Shown: in pieces, positions 46,073-54,315 of the stretch
How the letters are laid out: each line of letters starts with the position of its first letter
Numbering within the stretch: position 1 is the stretch's first letter
From: UBA4582 sp002389265
GTDB lineage: Bacteria > Pseudomonadota > Gammaproteobacteria > Pseudomonadales > Azotimanducaceae
NCBI GenBank assembly: GCA_943788825.1
Contig: CALSRT010000007.1
Coordinates: forward strand, 186,001-250,000
DNA length: 64,000 nucleotides
Reading direction: 5' to 3'
Notes under the pieces: generated by a model
Database searches by the model: none
Told to the model about the DNA's origin: nothing
Seen by the model: only the letters and a program-made list of their open reading frames with translations
Program-made: the position numbers and the translations under genes

Positions 46073-47485
46073 GTGCATCGTGGCAGAATAGCCCTACCGA
46101 AAACAAAACCAGCTCAGCAAACCATGCAAACGATACCCCCGAAACCAGCCCCTCAGCATGCGCCTCATGGAGCCCGTCTACGCCATCGAATCGCTCGACG
46201 ATCCTTGACTATCTGCACGCTGCTATGCGGCAGCCTATGGTTGCAAGGTTGTCAGACACCCCAACATTCGGAGCCTTTAATTACCCTGCCGCCATCCACC
46301 ACACCACCGCCGGCAGCCTCAACTCCTCCAGCCGCCGCAGCGAAGCCCTCGAATCCCGGCGCCGAGTCTGACACCGCAACAGCCACCAAGGCAGTCACCG
46401 GTTCTGCCGGGCAGCAGAGCCGCGACTCTGGGGCCGAGTCCAGCGCCAATGGGTCCCAAGCTCACCAGCAGAACCCGCGCCAACAGGCTGCCCGTGAGCT
46501 AACCCAGCAGAGCCAGACCCTCGCTGGCGTCGCGGCAGGCCTGAGTGACATCATGCCGACTGATACCGCTATCAATGGCGAGCCTGGCCGGGAAACAAAT
46601 GCCTATAGCGAAAACAGTGCCTATAGTGAAACAAGTGCGTATAGCGAAACAAGTGCCTCTAGCGAAGCCGCCGACAACAACCAAGCAGTGGCCAAAAACG
46701 AATCAGGCGTTGGCAACCGGCAGACTCAGGACCCGCAACAGGCTAACAGCACCGCCGTGTTGAAGGCCATGTTGGCTCTCAACACCGTCAGTATGAGTCT
46801 TGAATCAGCGGCCATGACTGTCGCAAGCGCCGGCAGTGAGGCAACCCTTGCCGACGCATCGGCCAGTCTCGCCCAGGCCCGGGTTGCCGTTATCATCGCT
46901 GAACAAGACCTGCAGAATGCCCAAAGCGATGCGGTCAGGCCCAGGATCCAAACTGCCGAAGTCGCCCTCGCCAGAGCGTCGCTCGCGATTGTGCAGGCTA
47001 CCGCCATCATCAGCGACTCTCAAGCCGATTTACAGGCATCACGCGAGAACGCTGCACCCGGTACTACTCCAGAAACTACTCCAGGAACTACTCCAGGAAC
47101 TGCGCTCGGCAGCCGCCAGCCCAAACCTGAAAATCAGCAGGCGAATGATGGTTTAGATAGCGGCTTGGACAATGTCCTGAATGCATCAATCATGCATTTC
47201 GACCAGCTTATTTCCGCGTCCCGGCAGCAGGTGCTCGACGCCACGCCACCACCTTCGCCCGCCAGCACGACTCTCCAGGTAATGCCTATGCTGGCCGACA
47301 GTCCCAATCCAGACACGCAGCCTCGGCTGCGCAACAGTCCTGAACCAGTCGCCGCCGACATTCCCCCGCCTCAGGCCGATGACATCATCGCCCAACAACT
47401 CTGGGAAGCGGCGACGCTTGAAACCAACGCAGAGCGGCAGAGTAAACTCTGGGAAGCCTATAGACGCTACAGGTCTGGACTGTGA
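46073..47485 (+). CDS. Low-complexity lipoprotein, first gene of the pseudokinase/vWA operon
   Basis: 470 aa from a GTG (46073); ATG 46124 is the alternative start. Lipoprotein signal with RRSLTICTLL and lipobox WLQGC, Cys near residue 60, after an unusually long basic, His-rich n-region; the twin Arg hints at Tat export. The rest is Ala/Gln/Ser/Thr/Pro-rich with helical Ala-rich segments (residues 225-325, AMTVASAGSEATLADAS) and a final acidic/aromatic segment (ERQSKLWEAYRRYRSGL). No domain recognised. Stop overlaps the next GTG (GTGA). Confidence 0.75.
   Translation: MHRGRIALPKTKPAQQTMQTIPPKPAPQHAPHGARLRHRIARRSLTICTLLCGSLWLQGCQTPQHSEPLITLPPSTTPPPAASTPPAAAAKPSNPGAESDTATATKAVTGSAGQQSRDSGAESSANGSQAHQQNPRQQAARELTQQSQTLAGVAAGLSDIMPTDTAINGEPGRETNAYSENSAYSETSAYSETSASSEAADNNQAVAKNESGVGNRQTQDPQQANSTAVLKAMLALNTVSMSLESAAMTVASAGSEATLADASASLAQARVAVIIAEQDLQNAQSDAVRPRIQTAEVALARASLAIVQATAIISDSQADLQASRENAAPGTTPETTPGTTPGTALGSRQPKPENQQANDGLDSGLDNVLNASIMHFDQLISASRQQVLDATPPPSPASTTLQVMPMLADSPNPDTQPRLRNSPEPVAADIPPPQADDIIAQQLWEAATLETNAERQSKLWEAYRRYRSGL
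46601..46672 (+). repeat. 18-bp in-frame tandem repeat in the lipoprotein
   Basis: Four codon-aligned units of GCCTATAGCGAAACAAGT (variants) encode A-Y-S-E-(N/T)-S repeats. Confidence 0.85.
47060..47107 (+). repeat. 12-bp in-frame tandem repeat in the lipoprotein
   Basis: About four codon-aligned units of GGAACTACTCCA (first ones variant) encode (G/E)-T-T-P. Second repeat tract in the same gene. Confidence 0.8.
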
Positions 47486-49797
47486 CCACTGATTTTACCT
47501 CGGGCCAGGATTTCTCCGGATTCAAATTGCTCCAGGCACTCGACCTTGACGATCAGTTCGACAACTGGCTGGCCGTCGATACCCAACACAATGAGCGCGT
47601 CTGGTGCAAACGCTTGCCCGCGGCTCTCGGCGCTGCCGAGAAAAGGATTATGCGCACGGCTATCAGCCGCCACAAGGGCTTGATTCACCCCCATATCCTG
47701 CGCACTCTAGATCTGGTCCATTGGCGCGGAGCTGATATTCTGGTTTGCCAACACATCGATTCACTTCGCGTTTTCAGTCTTCACCAATCTTTTCATAACG
47801 CCTGGCCCATACTTCGGCAATTGCTTGAGGTACTTGACTATGTCCACAGCATCAACCTCGTGCATGGCGACATTCGACCTGGCAATTTACTGATCGACCG
47901 CCAACAACAGTTACACCTGGCAGGATTTGGCTTGCGAGTTAACACGTCTATCGGTCCTGACGAACTTGCCAGTCCGCAAGTCCTGGCCGGCCAAGCGGCT
48001 ACTGTCAGTGATGATATTTACGCCCTGGGCGCGCTGCTATACAGACTCCTGAGCCAGCGGACTGGGCAACCCGTTGTTCTGAATCACACTGACGAGACCC
48101 TGCCTGATGCCGTCAAGCCCCTGATCGAGAGCATGCTGGCGACTTCCGCCTCGGCACGACCTGAACAAATCTCGATCATTCGCAGCAGCCTGCAAGCCTA
48201 TTACGACGCACAGATCATCCACCAGGCCCCGCAGCCATCAGCGCCAGACTCAAGCCAGCAAAACCCAGTACAACAGCCAGAATCGACTCAACACACGCTC
48301 GGCACCTTTGACCGAGAGGCGGAACTCGACACTCAGCTTCACCCCGGACCACCCCAGAAATCAGCGGTTAGTCTCGCCACGGCACTGGCGGCGTTATCAG
48401 CATTAATACTGATGGCTGGGGCTCTGTTTTTCGTGCTGCCCACATCCCTCGACGAATCTGCAGGCTCGATTTCTGAGTTGACGCTCAATGCAACAGTACG
48501 AGCCGACTTTCCGACACTCGACACTGACCTACCCGCCGCGGACGCACCTATCGAGCCAGTCACTCGAATCGGCCCGGAAAAATCCAGCGCTGAAGACCTC
48601 GCTGAAACCTTACTGCGGCAGCAAGTAGAACTCGAGGATCAGGGTGTCCAGATTTGGGCGGCGGCTGAGTACAGCCTGATCAGCTCCCAAGCTCGAATGG
48701 CGGAAGACCTGTTTCGAAAAGACCTTTACGCTGCCGCCCTGACCCAATATCAGCAAGCCGTCAGCGCCAGCCAGGCGCTAGCGGCTCGTATTCCCGACCT
48801 TATTAATTACAACCAGAAAATTGCTGCAGACGCACTCACTCAGGGGCATGCTGAACTGGCGACAAAGGCCCTGTCGACACTCATCGTTATGCGACCTGAC
48901 AACGTCAAATATCGGTCAGACTTAATCAGGGCTGAAAACCTCGACCAGGTCATTGAATGGCTTCGCCAGGCTCAGTCTGCCGAACGCGACCAAGCTTGGT
49001 TGGTTGCGCTCGCCTTGTATCAGCAGGCACAGACTCTGGATACTGCATCCCTGGAGGCGCGGGCTGGCGTCATACGAATCACGGAGGTTTTAGCTCGACT
49101 GCGTTTTAACGAGGCCATGTCACTGGCTCTTATTCGCCTTGAGCAGGCCGACCTAACAGGTGCACGACAGGCATTCTCTGCAGCTCAAGCCATACGACCC
49201 ATGGCCCCGGAACCAGAAGCTGGGCTACTGCAAGTTCGTCTACTTGAGCAAAGCCAGCGGATCAACGCCTTAAGCCTACAGGCAGAGCAAGCGATGGCCA
49301 ATGAAGCCTGGTCGATGGCCATTGTGCACCTCGAGCAGGTGCTCGAACTGGAGCCCGGACTATTATTTGCCAGCGCTGACCTCGAGCGGGCCCGGCAACG
49401 CCTGGCGCTCGATCAAGCGCTTGAGGATTATATCAAGGCGCCCGAGCGCATGCGTCTCGACCCGGAGTTGACCATGGCCCGACAGGCGCTCATTCGCGCC
49501 GCGGGGTTGGCGAGTCAGGGACCACTGCTGCAACGACAAATCAGTGATCTTTCACTACTGATCGCACAAGCAAGAATTCCGTTGCCGGTCGTCGTACTGT
49601 CCGATAACAAAACCGATATCACGGTCTACCAGACCAGCCATTTGGGAGTCTTCATGAAACACGAATTAGCACTCGTGCCGGGCACCTATACCGTCGTCGG
49701 GCGGCGGCCAGGCTATCGCGATGTCAGGCAGGCGTTTACACTCAGTGGCGGGATGGCGCCTGTGACCATTCACCTGACTTGCGATGAGAGAATTTGA
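47482..49797 (+). CDS. Membrane-bound pseudokinase with helical-repeat ectodomain and PEGA-like end
   Basis: 771 aa. Residues about 10-240 have a eukaryotic-type Ser/Thr kinase fold: VWCK Lys43, catalytic-loop NLVHGDIRPGNLL (Asp130, Asn135; HRD Arg is Gly), SDDIYALGALLYRLL (Asp178) and SARPEQ Arg226. But the DFG Asp is Gly (LAGFG, residue 148), there is no Gly-rich loop, and APE is changed (ELASPQ). It is therefore most likely inactive. A Pro/Gln linker, TM 295-318, and a periplasmic helical TPR-like part follow (e.g. ALTQYQQAVSASQ), ending in a PEGA-like strand region (PGTYTVVGRRPGYRDV). Starts GTG overlapping the previous stop. Confidence 0.85.
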   Translation: MTTDFTSGQDFSGFKLLQALDLDDQFDNWLAVDTQHNERVWCKRLPAALGAAEKRIMRTAISRHKGLIHPHILRTLDLVHWRGADILVCQHIDSLRVFSLHQSFHNAWPILRQLLEVLDYVHSINLVHGDIRPGNLLIDRQQQLHLAGFGLRVNTSIGPDELASPQVLAGQAATVSDDIYALGALLYRLLSQRTGQPVVLNHTDETLPDAVKPLIESMLATSASARPEQISIIRSSLQAYYDAQIIHQAPQPSAPDSSQQNPVQQPESTQHTLGTFDREAELDTQLHPGPPQKSAVSLATALAALSALILMAGALFFVLPTSLDESAGSISELTLNATVRADFPTLDTDLPAADAPIEPVTRIGPEKSSAEDLAETLLRQQVELEDQGVQIWAAAEYSLISSQARMAEDLFRKDLYAAALTQYQQAVSASQALAARIPDLINYNQKIAADALTQGHAELATKALSTLIVMRPDNVKYRSDLIRAENLDQVIEWLRQAQSAERDQAWLVALALYQQAQTLDTASLEARAGVIRITEVLARLRFNEAMSLALIRLEQADLTGARQAFSAAQAIRPMAPEPEAGLLQVRLLEQSQRINALSLQAEQAMANEAWSMAIVHLEQVLELEPGLLFASADLERARQRLALDQALEDYIKAPERMRLDPELTMARQALIRAAGLASQGPLLQRQISDLSLLIAQARIPLPVVVLSDNKTDITVYQTSHLGVFMKHELALVPGTYTVVGRRPGYRDVRQAFTLSGGMAPVTIHLTCDERI

Positions 49798-51854
49798 TGC
49801 CCTCGAGCCCTGATCCAAACCAGATTATCGAAGCCACGCCATTTTCCCGCGCCGACGTTACTGCCAGCCGCCGCGGGCTTGGCTTGAAACCTATACCCAT
49901 TACCATCCTGTCGCTATTGGTGGCACTGGCGCTGATCGCGCTCTTTGTCTTCAGCGCCCGTGCCGTCCGCTTCGATCTCAGCCCTATGGATGCGAGCCTC
50001 GAAGTCACAGACGGCCTCTTCACCTATCGCCTGGGTGAGCGCTATTTAATGTTAACCGGCGACTATACCTTAACAGTGACTGCTGACGGCTACATACCGC
50101 TCAACCCAAAGATTCAAGTAGGCGAACAGGCCGACCAGACGATCCGCCTTGAGCTGACTAAACTGCCCGGCACGCTGGTGGTATCAACCTTACCTGAGAC
50201 TCAGTCGCCAGTATTTCTCGATCAAACACCGGTGGGCATAACACCTTTAGCGGTGAATGACGTTCAAGCGGGCAGCCATAACGTTAGCGTTCGCGCCGAA
50301 CGCTTCCTGCCATTCTCCACCACGGTGGAGATCGAGGGCCGAGGCAGAAGCCAAAATCTGTTAGTGAAATTAGTGCCGGCCTGGGCACTAGTGAGTCTCA
50401 GTAGCCAACCCACGGCCGCCACCGTCAGTATCGATGGCGTTGCGCTCGCAGCCACGCCGGCCCGCATTGAGGTCATGCAAGGTCAGCATCAGCTGGTTGT
50501 GACTAAGCCGGGTTTCAAGCCCTGGCAGACTGAGGTCAACATCACCGCTCAACAGGATCAGATACTCCCGGAAATCACCCTCATCGCACAGGATGGTCAG
50601 TTATCGATCCAGTCGACGCCCTCCGCGGCGAGCGTCACGATTGCCGATGAGTATCGTGGTCAGACTCCACTCGAGCTGGGTCTGGCGCCCGGAAAGACCC
50701 ACCGTTTGCGCCTGACAAAACCTGGCTATGAAACTACTGAACGCTCTGTGGTCATCGAAGCCGCCAGCGACGCTCAGCTCAATCTCACGCTGCAACCCGT
50801 GCTGGGCATCGTCAACTTGCAGGTGACTCCGGCCGGCGCATCGTTGGTGGTAGACGGTCAAGCACAAGCAACAGCCTCCAGCCGCCTCGAACTCACCGCC
50901 GTGCCCCACATCATCAGCATTGAGCTGGCTGGCTATCAAAGCCAACAGATCAAAGTGACGCCGCAACCAGGCTTACCCCAGCAATTCGTCGTTGAACTTC
51001 TCACCGAGGCCGAAGCCAAACTCGCCTCTATCGCACCGACCACAACCACCGCCATCGGCCAGGTACTCACGCTCATTCAGCCCGGCGCCTTTGCCATGGG
51101 CGCGAACCGGCGCGAACCCGGCCGCCGAGCGAACGAAATTGAAAAGCAGGTTCAGCTCCGGCGATTTTACTATCTGGGTACCCATGAGGTTACCAATGCC
51201 CAGTATCAGCAATTCGACAACCTGCACGACTCAGGGATGCTTGGCCGAGCACTGCTCACCGGCAGTGACCGGCCTGTGGTAAACGTTGCCTGGGAAGATG
51301 CTGTCGCTTTCTGCAATTGGCTGAGCCAGCAACAAGGCCTGGCTTCGGCCTACGAACTCATCGATAATCACTGGCAGGCTGTGACGCCCATGAATACCGG
51401 CTATCGTTTACCTACCGAAGCTGAATGGATCTGGGCCAGTCGCTATGCCGCGGGACCCAAGCCAACACGCTTCCCCTGGGGCGACGCCATGCCACCGGTG
51501 GCTATTGAAGCTAACTACGCGGACGAGTCTGCAAAAACGATGGTAGCCGATGTTCTAACGGGTTATACCGATCATTTTCGTGGTACGGCGCCAGTGGGTA
51601 GTTTCCCTGCAAATCCCGCAGGCTTGTTTGATATGGCCGGCAACGTTTCGGAATGGATGCATGACTACTACGCCCAGAATGAGCCCACGGCGGTGCTGGT
51701 AGATCCCAGCGGACCTATAAGTGGTGAGCGCCACGTTATTAAAGGTTCAAATTATACCCATGGGCGCTTTAGCGAGTTACGCTGGACATTTCGTGACTTT
51801 GGCCAGTCACCAAGACCGGATGTGGGGTTTCGAATCTCGAGGTATGTTGAATGA
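49797..51854 (+). CDS. PEGA-repeat protein with C-terminal FGE/SUMF1-like domain
   Basis: 685 aa. Type II topology: TM at 33-53, then about five PEGA repeats (e.g. SSQPTAATVSIDGVALAATP; STPSAASVTIADEYRGQTP) to residue 400, then an FGE/SUMF1 domain (424-684: GAFAMGANRREPG; VAWEDAVAFCNWLSQQ; RLPTEAEWIWASR; LFDMAGNVSEWMHDYY; DVGFRISRYVE). FGE's catalytic Cys pair is absent (KGSNYTHGRFSELRW), leaving only structural C506, so oxidase activity is unlikely; a binding/scaffold role is inferred. ATG overlaps the previous stop (TGATG). Confidence 0.88.
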   Translation: MPSSPDPNQIIEATPFSRADVTASRRGLGLKPIPITILSLLVALALIALFVFSARAVRFDLSPMDASLEVTDGLFTYRLGERYLMLTGDYTLTVTADGYIPLNPKIQVGEQADQTIRLELTKLPGTLVVSTLPETQSPVFLDQTPVGITPLAVNDVQAGSHNVSVRAERFLPFSTTVEIEGRGRSQNLLVKLVPAWALVSLSSQPTAATVSIDGVALAATPARIEVMQGQHQLVVTKPGFKPWQTEVNITAQQDQILPEITLIAQDGQLSIQSTPSAASVTIADEYRGQTPLELGLAPGKTHRLRLTKPGYETTERSVVIEAASDAQLNLTLQPVLGIVNLQVTPAGASLVVDGQAQATASSRLELTAVPHIISIELAGYQSQQIKVTPQPGLPQQFVVELLTEAEAKLASIAPTTTTAIGQVLTLIQPGAFAMGANRREPGRRANEIEKQVQLRRFYYLGTHEVTNAQYQQFDNLHDSGMLGRALLTGSDRPVVNVAWEDAVAFCNWLSQQQGLASAYELIDNHWQAVTPMNTGYRLPTEAEWIWASRYAAGPKPTRFPWGDAMPPVAIEANYADESAKTMVADVLTGYTDHFRGTAPVGSFPANPAGLFDMAGNVSEWMHDYYAQNEPTAVLVDPSGPISGERHVIKGSNYTHGRFSELRWTFRDFGQSPRPDVGFRISRYVE

Positions 51855-52162
51855 CGCCACGACGACTGCTGAGGACAGGATTACTATGCACAGGATTACT
51901 ATGCACAGGACTACTGCTGAGACTGACCGCTGTAGCGGCTGAGTTACCCGGCGTGGACAACACCGCACCCGTTGAATCGGCCCTGACCTTTGAGCGACGA
52001 ACACCGGACATCGTTGTACCTGGGGCAGGCCAACCTGGGGCAGACCAACCTGGGGCAGGCCAACCTGGGGCCCCGACTCCTTTCATTCGAGCACTGGACG
52101 CTTTTGTGCCGAGCCAGCAAGTCGATACCGATCAGGCCGTCGACTTCCCCACTAACATTTAG
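51851..52162 (+). CDS. Small exported repeat protein
   Basis: 103 aa. Signal peptide with a TGLLC-TGLLC-TGLLL hydrophobic core, cut near VAAEL. Mature part is acidic and Pro/Gly-rich with a GAGQP/GADQP tandem. No family recognised. ATG overlaps the FGE-like gene stop (ATGA), so translation appears coupled. Contains two DNA minisatellites, one in the signal peptide. Confidence 0.7.
   Translation: MTPRRLLRTGLLCTGLLCTGLLLRLTAVAAELPGVDNTAPVESALTFERRTPDIVVPGAGQPGADQPGAGQPGAPTPFIRALDAFVPSQQVDTDQAVDFPTNI
51875..51919 (+). repeat. 15-bp in-frame repeat in signal peptide
   Basis: Two exact and one variant copy of ACAGGATTACTATGC, encoding T-G-L-L-C repeats that form the signal-peptide core. Confidence 0.85.
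52019..52070 (+). repeat. 15-bp in-frame repeat, GAGQP tract
   Basis: Three and a half copies of CCTGGGGCAGGCCAA (one with GAC for GGC) encode P-G-A-(G/D)-Q. Confidence 0.88.
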
Positions 52163-52171
52163 GTCAATATT

Positions 52172-52966
52172 GTGCGTAAACAATTACCCGTTGAATTTCT
52201 CTATCAATTATTCTCATTGATCATTGCCGCGATACTGATACATAGCCTCTATGTCTCTATTGTCAGACCGAATGCCAGCCAGGTTCTTCAACTTCAGGCG
52301 ATTGAAATGAACTCAAATCCTAATTATGTACCCGAACGTTCAACTTATGTTGTGATTCGGGACTTTGAACAGGAGGCTTGCTTCATCTTGATGCTTTGGG
52401 CATTCGCTTTGATGGCCTACAAAGCCAATCTCGCCCGTCAGGAACGCCATGTTTTAAGTCTGAATTTAATTCCCGTTGCTCAGGGCACCAGTATTCTGCC
52501 AGAAGACAGTCGCGAATATGCCCGCCCTATCCAAGCATTGTCGATGCGCCAACAGGCCTTTCTTTTACCCCGCGCGCTGCTCACGGCACTTCATCGATTT
52601 CGGTCCACGCGCAACATTCAGGATGTCTCGACCGCTATTCGCACCATCTGCGAATCAGAATCTGATCGTCTCGATTCAGAGCTCTCTATGATTCGTTACA
52701 TCGCCTGGGCAATACCTTCCATTGGCTTTCTTGGTACCGTGCGCGGCATCGGTCAAGCCCTGGGCCAAGCCCACCAGGCAGCCCAAGGGAATATTGCCGG
52801 TGTCACCCAGAGTCTTGGGGTCGCTTTCAACTCGACCTTCGTGGCATTGCTGATCAGTATTATCGTGATGTTTCTTTTACATCAATTGCAGTTAGCTCAG
52901 GAACGCTTAGTCCTGGATGCCGAAGCCTATTGCGACAATCAATTGATCGGCCACCTGCAAAGTTAA
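52172..52966 (+). CDS. MotA/TolQ/ExbB-type proton channel subunit
   Basis: 264 aa from a GTG with AGGT 7 nt upstream. Four predicted TMs: residues 10-30, 68-85, 174-196, 216-238. The channel signature IPSIGFLGTVRGIGQALG (TM3) and SLGVAFNSTFVALLIS (TM4) place it in the MotA/TolQ/ExbB superfamily. Such proteins form the pentameric ring of proton-driven motors with a MotB/ExbD-type partner. No ExbD, TolR or MotB gene follows; the two vWA proteins below have the expected N-terminal helix. The gap to the previous stop is 9 nt. Confidence 0.9.
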   Translation: MRKQLPVEFLYQLFSLIIAAILIHSLYVSIVRPNASQVLQLQAIEMNSNPNYVPERSTYVVIRDFEQEACFILMLWAFALMAYKANLARQERHVLSLNLIPVAQGTSILPEDSREYARPIQALSMRQQAFLLPRALLTALHRFRSTRNIQDVSTAIRTICESESDRLDSELSMIRYIAWAIPSIGFLGTVRGIGQALGQAHQAAQGNIAGVTQSLGVAFNSTFVALLISIIVMFLLHQLQLAQERLVLDAEAYCDNQLIGHLQS

Positions 52967-52978
52967 TGGAGTCTTAAC

Positions 52979-54298
52979 TTGAGTATCGGGCTCATAGAAA
53001 TCAACGACAGCAGCATCGATGTCAGCATTGACGGTCAACCTGTGCTGCAGAGTCCCGGTTACGCAGTCATCGATGGTCAGCGGCTATTGCTGGGCGCCCA
53101 AGCCATGCAACAAGCTCGGCTGCTACCACAGTGGACTCACACACGATTCTGGCAACAGCTAGACACTCAACCTCTGGTGGCGGATCACCCCCAGGTTCGC
53201 CACAGTGCCGATCTGGCATTTGCTCACTTGACGTCAATCTGGGCGGCAATCAAGAAGGACACTGAGCAGGTGATCTTGGCAATACCAGGCGACTACACCA
53301 GCGCGCAACTCAGTCTGCTGCTAGGCATGGCTAAGGAGGTCGGATTACCCATACGCGGCCTGGTTGACACAGCCCTGATGGCCACTGCCGGACAGCATCC
53401 AACACACCAGCTACTGGTGCTCGACATTCACCTCCACAGAGTCACCTTGAGCCATTTACAAAACCGGGAAGGACGACGTTGGTCGAAGACAAAAACCCTA
53501 GCGGATACGGGTTTGTATCGACTCTGGGATCGTTGGGCCAACACTATCGCCACCCAGTTTATCAAGGACTCACGCTATGACCCCTTGCACCTGGCTGCCA
53601 GCGAACAGCTGTTGTATGACGCGGTTCCTAACTGGATCACAAGCCGTGAGCACCACGTCGAAACCACCTTCAGTTTGGCACTCGAGACTGGCGTCCTCCA
53701 GACACCGGTCGCCACCGAGCAACTGGTCGCCGCTTGTGTCAGTTTCTATCCCGCTATCATCCAGGCGGTCAATGCTCAGATCGAACCCGGGCATACCACG
53801 ACCTTGCTGGTCTCACATCGATTCGCGGGTTTCCCCGGACTCATGGATGCCCTGGCGCTGTTGCGAGGCGTCACCGTGGAGAAACTCAGCGCCGAGGCTG
53901 TTAGACACGGCGTCGCCCAGCACCTCGACTGGATCATTGGTCCCGACGAACCTATCAGCCACATCACCAGTTTGGCTCAGGCGCACGCTGACGTCGTTGC
54001 CACCACTGAGTCGCCCTCCGGCATTCACCGAAGGGCCACCCATGTATTGGTTAACAACCACGCTGTTGCCATCGGTCAAACCTTGAAGCTCAAGGATATT
54101 CATCTGGCACCACCACTTGCAGCCGCAGTCAGGTCCCGCGGGATCCTTCACTGTCATGCCGACCAAGTCTTAATCGAAGCAGTCCGCGCTGACGAGGTGT
54201 ATCTGAATCAGCAACTTGTCGATGGCCAGTTCCCGGTAAAACCCGGAGATCAGCTGGTCCTGGACTCACAATCTTTCACCTTGATATCCATCGACTAG
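52979..54298 (+). CDS. Hsp70/actin-fold protein, degenerate, with possible FHA tail
   Basis: 439 aa, TTG start with GGAG 7 nt upstream. Fold evidence: IGLIEINDSSIDVSIDG (phosphate-1 strand), VILAIPGDYTSAQLSLLLGM and GLPIRGLVDTALMATAG, matching DnaK AVITVPAYFNDAQ and its helix. But phosphate-2 DLGGGT reads DIHLHRV (149-155) and the adenosine motif VGGxTRMP reads VSHRFAGFPG (278-287), so ATP hydrolysis is doubtful. Residues 355-438 may be an FHA-like sandwich (AIGQ; VRSRGILHCHADQV; YLNQQLVDG; KPGDQLVL). No C-terminal Hsp70 substrate domain. Soluble, presumably cytoplasmic. That is inference. Confidence 0.72.
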   Translation: MSIGLIEINDSSIDVSIDGQPVLQSPGYAVIDGQRLLLGAQAMQQARLLPQWTHTRFWQQLDTQPLVADHPQVRHSADLAFAHLTSIWAAIKKDTEQVILAIPGDYTSAQLSLLLGMAKEVGLPIRGLVDTALMATAGQHPTHQLLVLDIHLHRVTLSHLQNREGRRWSKTKTLADTGLYRLWDRWANTIATQFIKDSRYDPLHLAASEQLLYDAVPNWITSREHHVETTFSLALETGVLQTPVATEQLVAACVSFYPAIIQAVNAQIEPGHTTTLLVSHRFAGFPGLMDALALLRGVTVEKLSAEAVRHGVAQHLDWIIGPDEPISHITSLAQAHADVVATTESPSGIHRRATHVLVNNHAVAIGQTLKLKDIHLAPPLAAAVRSRGILHCHADQVLIEAVRADEVYLNQQLVDGQFPVKPGDQLVLDSQSFTLISID

Positions 54299-54315
54299 GC
54301 GTCCTCGGCGAAACT

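Noticed and set aside
46601..52070. Could the tandem repeats be a CRISPR array?
   Set aside because: Units are 9-18 bp, directly abutting without spacers, and lie in coding frames.
53577..54086. 169-codon frame inside the Hsp70-like gene, same strand
   Set aside because: Ser/Arg/Pro-rich out-of-frame reading; the main frame shows fold motifs across the same bases.
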